31,395 bases of DNA from Physocladia obscura. Lineage: Eukaryota; Chytridiomycota; Chytridiomycetes; Chytridiales; Chytriomycetaceae. Below are positions 18,094 to 27,776 of the stretch, in pieces (the stretch's first letter is position 1; every line of letters starts with the position of its first letter). The position numbers were made by a program, and so were the translations under genes. A model generated the notes under the pieces. The model saw only the letters and a program-made list of their open reading frames with translations, was not told where the DNA came from and searched no databases. Location of the stretch: NCBI GenBank assembly GCA_027596945.1, contig JADGJH010000097.1:1-31395 (forward strand), in the 5' to 3' direction.

Positions 18094-20054
18094 TTGTCCG
18101 TTGTGAGCATCCCGTGAAGTCGTTCGAGCCAGATTTCAGTTTCCCCGAAACCACAAATTATCAACCCCCAAATCTTCTCAAATTTCTCTGTTCTGGTTGA
18201 TTTCCAGGCGCGCGCGATGATTGGCTGTACAACTATGCCGATGAATTGACTCCAACTTTGGAATTTTTTTACAAGCCACACACAATCACGGCGGTTTGTT
18301 TGTTGTTATTTATGCATTTTTCATTTGCTGATGGTGATAACTCCAGCTACTCTCGCTTCTTGGAGCCCTTGTCTACTGCGCCATGTTTATTGCCAATGAC
18401 GATGTTGTCGAAAATACAAAAATGTTTGAGTTTGATTAAGTTGCGACAACACTGATTTTTTTTTCTTTTTTTTTTTCTTCATTTGCACCTCACAAAGGGG
18501 GATTATCGGTTGTTTTGCAGTTATCCTTTTGACGGGACTTCTTGAATTCAGGGATGGCCCCTTTATTAGAGTTGAGTTTATTATTTGCGCTATTGATTCT
18601 GTCTAAATTGATTGTTTCTTTTTTTTTTTTTTCCAGCCTCACCCCGCTTTTTGGCGAATTATTTTGGCAATTAGCGTATTTTATCAGCTTTTACTTGTTA
18701 TTTTGCTATTTCAAGTTGGTCTCTTTCCCGGCTTACCACCTCTCTGACAAAGTAACAAATATACAACAGAACAAGAGCACAGCTCGACATCTCATGTCAT
18801 ACCTTGATTCAAGTCTTGGGGTTGAGCTTCCTGAAAAGTCATACGCCGAAGATTGCTCAATTACATGGCAGACAGTGCAGGTAGAATTTCAAAACTTTTT
18901 TTAATTTGTCTTTTTTTAATATATTTTTTTCTTGCAAATTAGGATCAAGTATTGGACGTATTTGTGCTGGCACACACTTTTGGATGGTACGCGAAATCCA
19001 TGGTTATCAGAGACCCATATATGTGCTGGATCTTGTCCATCATGTTTGAATTTCTCGAATATAGTTTGCAGCACCAACTTCCAAATTTTGCCGAATGTTG
19101 GTGGGATCATTGGATTCTTGATGTTCTTTTGACGAATTGGCTCGGAATTTATCTTGGAATGAAGACGTGTGAATATTTTGCCATGAAGGTTTCGATTTTT
19201 TATTAATCCAATTTTTTTTCAAGCATTATAAAGCAAAAGCAAAAAATATTTTCAGACCTACTCTTGGCGCAGTATCAATCAGATCCCATCGTACCAAGGA
19301 AAACTGCAGCGAGGAATTGAGCAGTTTACTCCGCATAGCTGGACTCGGTTCGACTGGGGTCCCTCAAAATCTTTTAGAAATTACGTTGCGGTTTTGGCAT
19401 TGATGGCTTTCGTTAGTTTTTTTTATTTTTTATTTTTTTAGTAGACGTGTTTCTTGTTTGTCGTCAAGCTGAAAAAAACAAAAATCGAACACAGGAACTG
19501 GTAATTGAGCTGAATGCGTTTTATTTGAAAGCGCTGTTGTGGATCCCTCCACCACACTTTATCAACGTAACCCGACTCATGATCATGTTTTTATTCTGTA
19601 TGCCTGCCGCGCGTGAAGTTTACCAATACCTTTCTGACAAGTTAAGTCCGTTCATTTTTCCGAAGTGCTGGTGGGATCTAATATAAAAACAATAATAAAA
19701 AGGCGATGCAAGCGTCTTGGATATCATGCATGGATGTTGATCGCAAATGTCATCACTGAGACGTTGATTTGCTTTAAATTCAGTCCCGGCGAATTCACAG
19801 AGCCGTTCCCCCCCACTGTCATTGCTTTTTGGACAGTACTTGTTTTTTGTTTGGTTGCATATGCTGTTATTCAGTTTGTCGTACGGCCGTATCTCAATGG
19901 AGGCGCGATTGAGGTTGAAAAAGAGGCACTATTAAGCAAGCAGGTTAAGACCCATCACAATAGCGAGTGTACTTGTTCAGATCAGTGTACTTGCTGCGAT
20001 TCCAATGGTGGATGTGGATGTGCAAGTGAAAAGAGCAAAGTCAAGACGGAATGA
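17991..20054 (+). CDS. PTDSS1: Phosphatidylserine synthase, base-exchange type (PTDSS family), 467 aa, 10 exons
   Basis: Exons: 17991-18069, 18208-18293, 18347-18423, 18498-18570, 18637-18714, 18770-18880, 18943-19188, 19256-19411, 19495-19640, 19703-20054. All phases join, giving 1404 nt. The enzyme exchanges serine for the head group of phosphatidylcholine or -ethanolamine in the ER membrane. Family landmarks: [46 protein letters not shown]...[49 protein letters not shown]; a [12 protein letters not shown] segment; [17 protein letters not shown]; and [24 protein letters not shown]. Several membrane helices are evident. This is the animal type, not the CDP-DAG-dependent Cho1 of yeasts. The last 35 or so residues are an unusual tail with seven cysteines ([11 protein letters not shown]...GCGC). 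Length matches human PTDSS1. The N-terminal extension question is noted under the preceding ORF. Confidence 0.93.
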
Positions 20055-20177
20055 AATTGCGAAAGAGATTTTCTTTTTCTTTTTCCTCACTTTTTACATT
20101 AAGTATTGTAACCTGAAAAAAAAGGTTTATTTTGTTTTATCTCATCCAGTAAACAAGACACGAAAAACAAAATTAAT

Positions 20178-21448
20178 TCAGAACTCTCCACCATGGGGAG
20201 CACTATTCACTGAATCTTGATATTGGTTTTGCCGATTTGCAACAATTATTGAACTAAAGCTGACAGCAAGTCCGAACAAAACAACAAAAACGCCAATATC
20301 TTCTGTGATTGACGACCAAATGCCACGGATACGACTAAAGACACTGGTATGTTGGACCAAACCTGGAACAGAAGATCCGGCAAAACTTTTGGCCATTGAT
20401 AGAATTGAACCGATAGTGCCAGTCATTGCTGGAGCCGGTGGCGGTGGTGGTGTCGCTGCGAACTGCAATGAACAATAAGAAAGAAAATAATCTATAGAAA
20501 TAATGGAATATTCAGAATTCCACGAGTGTACCTGGGGATGAACAGCTTTGACAACTTGACGTAAAATTTCGAACAGGATAAACATACCCCAAATCGACTA
20601 GAAAAATGAATTTTGGATTGAACAAGCAAAGAGACAAGAGGAAAAAGAACAGTCATACAAAAGTAAAGCCGGCGACAGGAACGGCAACATCCAAAGTAAT
20701 TGGTTTTTTTGCTAATGAAGAAAGAAGAGAAACATCAATGTTGTTCCAAATGACGGGATCATCTTCGATTTCGGAATCGTCATCATAAATAAACTGAGAA
20801 GCAGGTGAATTTGAGCCGACAGATTGCGAGAGAAACGAGACTGCGAATAAAACGAGGCTGGTGATTGCGGCGATACGCAGAAGCCCAAAAGCAAGTTTTT
20901 TTGCTGGAAAATAAAAAGGTAAATCCGTCGATCGGTGTAACAGCGGCGAGGATAAAAAAACGTAAGAAAGTACGGAACGAACCAGATAGGGCAGTGAATG
21001 GTGCAGGCGAAGCTGCGGTGGCGGGCGCTGACGTTGGTGTGGTGGCAGTAGTTGTTGTTGCAGTGTTAGTTGCGGCTGGGCTGGTTGAGGTTGCGGCAGG
21101 CGGCAAATCGGCGGCAGGGCGTTGTTGTGGAAGAGCGGAGCGTGGAGTTGGTCTGTAGTCGGAGGGCACGGTCCACGTAGGCACTTCGGTGGTAACGCGC
21201 GTCGCTGTTGCTGCTGGAGGCGATTGCGATGCGAATTGCGGCTGTTCGACCGCGCTTCTGCTTTTGCTCTTGTTGTTGTTGACACTAAGGGTTCCGCTAT
21301 CGCTGCCAGTACTCGCGCCAGCTTCGTTCGCGTCACTGTGTCCTTGATATACTCCCGTGATTTTTCCCAACCGATCGCCGCCCGCTGTGAGAATTCGCTG
21401 ACGTCTTTTTTCGGCCGCCGTTAGTGTTGGGCTGCTAGTGCTGCTCAT
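20178..21448 (-). CDS. GET2: GET complex subunit GET2/CAMLG-like, 353 aa, 4 exons
   Basis: Exons: 21448-20983, 20903-20659, 20597-20532, 20462-20178. Phases agree, giving 1062 nt. The N-terminus (MSSTSSPTLTAAEKRRQRIL, then DRLGKITG) is the cytosolic hook that binds Get3/TRC40 in GET2 and CAML: a basic helix followed by a second short conserved R-x-x-K-I-x-G helix. A long low-complexity linker rich in Ala, Thr and Pro follows. Then come three predicted membrane segments: LAFGLLRIAAITSLVLFAVSF, WGMFILFEILRQVVK (amphipathic/hydrophobic) and EDIGVFVVLFGLAVSFSSIIV. The family inserts tail-anchored proteins into the ER membrane. GET2/CAMLG diverge strongly outside the N-terminal motif, so identity rests on motif plus topology. 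Convergent with phosphatidylserine synthase (123 bases between stops). Confidence 0.8.
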
Positions 21449-21605
21449 TGCAATCAATTGGTTCTTTCGGCAAGAACTTTTTGGAAGAAAATTGCGAACA
21501 TTTCCCGCCTCCAATATCAAAACTTTCGTCATCCCACCTTATTCTCTCCTCTTAATTTCTCATTCTTTTCAATTTTTCTTCTTATTAATTGCTGCCCTGC
21601 CCACA

Positions 21606-23915
21606 ATGGCTTCTTCAAACAACTTACTGCCGTTCTCTTCAGAGCGGCCCTTTTCAATTCAATCGGCTGCTTTTAGTTGTGACATCAATGCAAAGCTATT
21701 TTCAATCCTTAAACTCCCAATTATTCCGCGGCTTATTATGCTATCTCTCATATCATGGCTCACCTTTTTCTCTTTCAAAAAATCTTCCTCATTTATCGAG
21801 GCCAATGCATGCTCCCATTTTGAACATATTACCACAAATACCTCGTCTACTCAGGTTCTAAACATATATCTTCATCCTCTTGCGTCGGATCTCTACGTAT
21901 CTGCCAGCGTTCACAAGAATCCAAACAACCCTGCCCGTTTTTTTGAAGCCGATACGCGGGCGGAAATGATTGCTGTTCTTGATGAAGATTTTCGCGTCAA
22001 TCATATCCCAGATCGTCTTGTTTTCGATATTGGCGCGAATATAGGCCTTCACACACTTTTTTTCGCCACTTCTACTCTTGGACGCGTTCAAGTTCACGCC
22101 TTTGAGCCAAATAGAGATAATTTTGCTCTTTTAAAGTGTAGTGTGGTACGTCATCAACCAAAAAATTTGAACAGCAAAGTGGTCAAAAAAAAAGATCAAT
22201 AATAATCATTTTCATTGTATATTACAGCGATATGTGCGAAAATAACATTTAACACAATTCTTGTTTTTCTCAGAAACAAAACAAACTTCAAAATGTAAAA
22301 ATTAACAATTTTGGTTTTGGGCGTGTGGAAACTTCGGCATGCATGTCCACAAACGCTGAAAACCAAGGTGGAATCGAGATTCTTCCAAAATCATCATCAA
22401 CGGCTGCGCAGTGCAATCCTAATTCTCCACAACATATTTCAATCCGCCGACTAGACAAATACATGCAAACTAAAAAACCAGCGATTTCTTCGCCGTTTCT
22501 CGTCAAAATCGATATCGAGGGTCACGAAATGCACGCACTCTCACCCAGCCTCTCTTATTTATCAAAAGCAGCACCAGCAACACCTCCTCCGGCTCATATT
22601 TTCACGGAGGTTTCACCCACCCATCTTGCACGCCAAGGATCACATGGCGCTGATGTGTATCTCGACTTTTTGTGGCAACTCGGCTACGAGTTGCGTGTGG
22701 CAGCCGGGTCACATCGTGACATTCTTGGTTCTCGTGTTGTTCGGACGGGACAAACTTACGCGCGTCTTTTGAGCATGGATTCAAATGTGCATGCCTATCG
22801 CCCGCAGGATTGCACCGTGAAAAAATGGATAAATTTTGAATTTTTTGAGGCCCAGAGTAGTTACGGTGAAAGTGGCGGTAGCAAAAGCAATAAACGTAGT
22901 GATGGTGAAGAGAATGGCATCAGTAGTTACAACAGCAGTAACAAATCTTCTCGACGAATTTACGTGTATCCAAAAAATGATATTGATTTGGTTTCTAACA
23001 GTGTACACGCAACAGCAGAAGTAGCAGCAGCAACAACAAAAGCTATATCCTGGGAAACAGTTGCTGTTGGAAGAAAATTACGAACCCAAATGGAAAATGC
23101 TGTAAAAGCCGGTCCTCGCAATTCTTTTGTTTTCGGAGTTGGTGGCTTCGCGGTCGGGTTTGATTTAATATCACTTGCTGCGAAAGGGATAAGGAAAAAT
23201 GGAATTGAAATTCATTTGTTTATTCCTGACGTTGCGGATTACTCTGTTCTGAATTGCACTCTAGTAAGTATGGGAGGGAAAAAAGGAAGTAAGAAAAAGA
23301 AAAGTTTATTTAAAATCTGTCATACCACAGTCCTCAAACACGTTTCAAAAACCAATCCACTTGAACAATTTCGATTTCTCCACCGACACCACGACGGAAT
23401 GCAACCTGAAATTCTCTCCCTCAACAACAACACTCACTCGCACAAACATCACTTCCAATTGCCCTCATCCAAACCAACAGCTCACTTCAAAACCATTCAT
23501 CACATATCTGCAGTCGCCTGTAGAATCTCGACAGCTGATGTACCCATGGCTTCTTCGCATTGACAAACCTGGCTCTGAACTGTCTGTCCTCACAAGCATG
23601 CAAGCTTTGTGGCGTCTGAACGCACACACGAGGCCAACACATATTTTTTCTACATTTTATGGTGGCAGTGGCGGTGGCGGTGGCGGTAACAGCAGCATTG
23701 GCGCATATTTAGAATTTTTGTGGGATTTGGCGTATAAGGTGCGATTGATTGCGGATGTGGATGGTGAGAGTAGTGCAATGATGGCTAATTTGAATAGTTT
23801 TGATGGTCGCAATATTGGCAGGAATGATGAAGTTTATAAAGCTATTTTTGAACTGGATGACGTGGATCTTGCCAGTATTTATCTTCACGCGTATCAATGG
23901 GAGCGTGTTATTTGA
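21606..23915 (+). CDS. Tandem FkbM-type methyltransferase, second domain degenerate, 704 aa, 3 exons
   Basis: Exons: 21606-22145, 22274-23263, 23331-23915, all phase 0, 2115 nt. A hydrophobic segment at about 35-57 suggests a type II membrane (Golgi-like) anchor. Domain 1 has LVFDIGANIGLHT (138-150, SAM motif I), VQVHAFEPNRDNFALLKCSV (161-180, acidic SAM-ribose residue in FEP), PFLVKIDIEGHEMHAL (254-269) and AHIFTEVSP with YLDFLWQLGYELRV. This is the FkbM pattern of O-methyltransferases, often acting on sugars or polyketides. Domain 2 repeats the order: FVFGVGGFAVGFD, IEIHLFIPDVADYSVLNCTL (491-510), PWLLRIDKPGSELSVL, THIFSTF and YLEFLWDLAYKVRL, but the SAM-contact residues are replaced. A Ser/Asn/Lys-rich linker lies between. 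The first intron after CSV and the second after CTL are at equivalent positions. Substrate unknown. Confidence 0.85.
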
Positions 23916-24026
23916 GTTGATTTGTTTTTTATTTTAAATCGTTGTATATTTATTGTCATTTGTTCAAATTCTCTATTCTTGAACATAAAAATGTCTTTAA
24001 AATAAGATATATAAAAGGTTTCTAAT

Positions 24027-26074
24027 CTAAATGAATGCAAGCGCCAACATAGCACCAACAACTGTAATAAAATGGGTTCTACTGCCACTATAGAAAATAT
24101 TCGTTGCAGTTTCAACCGTTGTTTCGGTTTGAGGGTCAGTAGAAGCTGTGGTAAATGTTGTTGAATAAAGTTCGGTAGAAACAGTTGTGGTCGTAGTCGT
24201 TTCAAAAGCGGCGGAAGGTGAAACGCTTGTAGAAGCAATGGGACTGCTCACAATTTGAATTAGATACAGGATTAAGCGAACGGGTAAATAATATTACCAA
24301 ATGCCCAAAACATCATCTGCACTGCCGTAACAAAGACCGCTCACTGCTGCGTTTCCATAGTATCTCAACAGTTTGATGTCAAGCACATTTTCGTTGTAAA
24401 CATGAACGAATCCAATATTTTCGCATGCCCAAAACAAGTCTGTAGCTGAACCTGCTAATGATTTGAAATTTTCCACAGTCACTACTAGATTTGAAAGTGG
24501 AGTTTCTGTGCAGTTCAGAGAAACTTGAGTGATCCCATCATATGCTCCAAAATTTGAAACCACAATTTCAACTTCTAAATCTGAAGCCGCAATGACGGTG
24601 TATTGCCCCGCGGCAATATTGAAAACAGACCCCGAGAAGGGAATAACAAACGGATCATCAATAATTTGACACTGCGAGTTCTGAACTGGACAACCTGATC
24701 CGGCAGATACAGAGGACGAAGGAGGAGTCGGCATATTGTTCTTCAGGTGTGAAAACTTTAAAATGTTTATACAATTCAAATACGAAGCGTAAAACATACC
24801 GTTGGGGGAGATCCAGAAGCCGGAGTTAGTAATTCACAAAACGCTGGAGGAAAGCATTCTCCACCATACGCTGAATTGCCTCCGTATGTCAATGATCTAA
24901 TCTCTAATCCGGTTTCACTCCAGAACAATTCAACAGTGGATTTATCACTACAAGACCAGGTTTTTGTCCCGAAAACACCTCCAAAATCTGCAGCCGAATA
25001 AATTGTGCTTTCCTTTTCGCACGTCAAATTCGCCGAGACACTAACACCAGCAACAAAAACCAGCGAAACAGTCACATCATCTGCAAGCACGTATACTCGG
25101 TCACCATCAACTGTACCTTCATCGTGAAATTCCGTGCCAAAGAATGGCGTAACAACAGGATAAGCAGTGACACTGCAAATTTCACTGCAATCGCTTGGAA
25201 CCAAGTTACAGTACAGGTTTGCTCCCTCCACAGAAAGTGCATGAACTCCACGGGACGCCCAAGTCAACCAAATTGCGTTGGTATAGCTGGAAACGCTGGG
25301 AACAAAATAAGTAGGGGAATTGGCTGGCGAGAGATCCCAAGAAGCAGTCTGGTAAAAGAAGGAGAGCTGCTCTCCTTCAGTGAAAGAGTAAATAGCAGCC
25401 CCGACAGTGTCGTTAGGAAATATTAATACAGGCTTGACGGCGTTACTGTTGAGAATTTCGGCAGTATAAACTGTGCCGAAATTCGAAGTATCGAGTGTTA
25501 AAGCAAAATTCGCAGGGAGGCCGGACGACACTGAAAAATTCGAAGACGCAGGTTCGAGCGTCAACACGCCGGAAGTAACTTCGGCGGCTGTTTTAGTATA
25601 TGTTGCCGATTCGCCAAGACCAGGAATGTCGTAAAAGGACACGACGCGAACATTGTTCGCCTTCTGGTAAGCACGAAGTTGTGCCCACTGGTCTGTGCTA
25701 AAACCAATCGCTCCACTTCCAAGGACAATCATTGAGAAGTTTCCTTTTGCTGCGTCATACAAAGGTAATGTAGCAAACCCTGCCACAGCAAATTTGAGTT
25801 AGTTCAGACACCCAATTTAAAGGCCTTAACGAAACTATAGCGTTAATACGCACCTACACTTGTCGATGTTGAATACCCAATATATGGAACTCTTAGCGTT
25901 GTTAAGCCGCCAATCGCTGCTCCAGCAGATACAGTTTCACTACCTAATTTTGTTAATTTGTAACCATTTCAAGTGCATTCCAAAAAAAAACAGTATCAGA
26001 CCAAATACAATCGCTTGATCAACCGGTGCGGAAAACACCCCAAAAACAAACAGAGTTACTGCCAAAGGAAACAT
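24027..26074 (-). CDS. Secreted, probably GPI-anchored repeat protein with CBM87-like N-terminal domain, 601 aa, 5 exons
   Basis: Exons: 26074-26002, 25943-25854, 25779-24800, 24740-24298, 24246-24027. Phases agree, giving 1806 nt. The signal peptide is MFPLAVTLFVFGVFSA. The N-terminal part (MIVLGSGAIGFSTDQW, QLRAYQKANNVRVVSFYDIPG, then LSFFYQTASWDL and IWLTWASRGVHAL) recalls the N-terminal CBM87-type region of fungal galactosaminogalactan deacetylases (Agd3) and related 'extracellular serine-rich' proteins. This is a memory-based assignment. The catalytic part with its metal-binding motif is missing. Instead two Cys-containing repeats of about 100 residues follow, each ending in a YGG/YYGN-x-A-x-x-G-x-C-like segment. 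Then come a Thr/Ser-rich stalk and a hydrophobic tail (THFITVVGAMLALAFI) after small residues, as in GPI signals. It is likely a cell-surface protein. Function unknown. Confidence 0.72.
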
Positions 26075-26166
26075 GATTTGTTCCTAAAAAATTTTCACCA
26101 AAAAACAATTTCGGATAAATAACAGAAACAAGGAGGTTTTGTCTGCTTTTCTCTTTTGCTCTGAAT

Positions 26167-27749
26167 TCAATAGTATCCTTTCTTTTTTATAAGGCTTTCG
26201 CTTTGTGCACCCCATTCGTTCCAACCTCCGTCGTAAAGCAAAACACCTTCATTTTTTCCGAGAACATGCAAGCACATACAAACAACAGCCGCACTTATTC
26301 CATCCTCTGTAAATTGGAAGATAAGAAATATCAAAAAATAGCAACAATAAAAGCCGTGATTGCTAACCACCAAAGACCACAATTTCTCTGTCCAGATCGA
26401 CTCTTCGACCAGGTTGCTTGAATACTCGAATTATGTCCAGAGGCTCTTTGATGAAGCCTGTGTTATAGTCAACAAATTCTTTCCAGTGTATATTAATCGC
26501 GCCTGGAATTGTGCCTGATTTTTTAACTTTCGGGTCATGTTCATTACCAACACCAAGATGACTGAAACGAAAAGAAAAAAAATTTTATCAACGCGTTCAA
26601 GGAAAAAAGAGAAGAAAAAATCAACAAAACACACAAACCGATTCGTTGGACGAACATCCAAAACAACTGGCCGATCAGGAGCCATGAAATCGGAAACCCA
26701 GTAAAGTAGGGGTTCATAGTCGATAATCATATCGTCTCGAAACTCAGGAACATACGTGTGGCTGGAAGATTCTGTGTCTGAATCAAATTGATTTTTATAG
26801 ATTCGTCCTTCAGTCTTCGGGGAAGGAAATTCATCTGTTGCGATTGGCGATGAAACAACTGATTGGCCTTGCTTTATCCAGGCAGGAAGGCCACCATTTA
26901 GAATACTGACATTTTGATGGCCCATTAGCTATTTATTAACTGTTGATTGATATTGGGTAACGACAAAATAAGATGATAAAGAAAAATCAAATACTTTAAA
27001 GAACCACCAAGCGCGTGGCGAAGAATACACACCAATGGCGTCGTAGAGAACAACGTGGTCATTGCGAGAAATTTTAAAGTCATCTGGACAAATGAATAAT
27101 CAAAAACAAAACAGAAAAACCGAAAAAGGATGTACCCATGACAGCTGCAAAATCAAGCGGGACTGGGGCACTAAGGGGAAGTGACTTGAGTGGGTCTCTC
27201 AGTTGTGCTAAATTTAGAAAGGAGGCAGTCTGCGGAGGTATAAATTTAGCAATAAATGATTTGAGACTTCAGAGTTGGGACACTTGCAGGAATATGAGCA
27301 GATGCAAAGGCTTTAGCGGCAGTAGTATTCTGGAAATATTCAGGAATTTCATCATCGATAACATTATAATTCATGTTATAGCCTGAGGAAATATTGTCAA
27401 TATATTTTGATGTTCCATCACTTTTGACTGGCGTTGAATAACGTTGGTGCAATGGTACAAAATAGGAAGCATCAAGAATACGCAAAGTTGAGTCAGTGTT
27501 GCCAGCATATTTGGCTCGGCGAGTAATCAATGACGCAAGTTGTGTAGGAGTCAGCAGCGTTTCCTGCAATAGTTCATCGAGAGAGTTGTCGTTGCTACTG
27601 TTGTTACTGCCATTGTTGGAATCGGAGTTTACGTGTCGTTTTGGTATCACCAGGGCGGAATTCGCACGAAACAGCACGGTTGCAAACGCAGAAAAGAAAG
27701 CTCGCGATCTTAACAGCCCGATTCCAAATATGATATCCCTCGCAACCAT
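26167..27749 (-). CDS. Two-domain rhodanese/sulfurtransferase homologue without the catalytic Cys, 422 aa, 6 exons
   Basis: Exons: 27749-27288, 27229-27136, 27083-26995, 26928-26639, 26561-26368, 26306-26167. All phases fit, giving 1269 nt. The basic, hydroxylated start (MVARDIIFGIGLLRSRAFFS) resembles a mitochondrial presequence. The N-terminal rhodanese domain has LRILDASYFVP, AHIPTASFLNLAQLRDP, HVVLYDAIGVYSSPRAWWFFK and NVSILNGGLPAW. The C-terminal domain has RPVVLDVRPTNR, SGTIPGAINIHWKEF, REIVVFGEDGISAAVVCMC and VLLYDGGWNEWG. Thiosulfate and 3-mercaptopyruvate sulfurtransferases carry C-x-x-G-x-[ST]-A in that last loop. Here the Cys position (376) is Gly, with either possible splice of intron 5. 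The first intron appears to be GC-AG (GCAAGT donor). It may be a pseudoenzyme. The domain family is firm, activity doubtful. Confidence 0.85.
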
Positions 27750-27776
27750 CCTACTCCAACAATTGAGCAAAAGAAA
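27750..27776. promoter_or_regulatory. 27-bp gap between divergent start codons (rhodanese / THOC5)
   Basis: The minus-strand ATG at 27749 and the plus-strand ATG at 27777 leave only 27 bases. Any shared promoter must extend into coding sequence, or transcription must start within the neighbouring gene's 5' part, so 5' ends probably overlap. Both starts are the first in-frame ATGs of well-supported proteins. Confidence 0.55.

Noticed and set aside
20653..21336. 227-codon minus-strand ORF with Pro/Gln/Leu-rich start
   Set aside because: Only its last part is real, as exon 2 of the GET2-like gene. The rest is an out-of-frame reading of exon 1.
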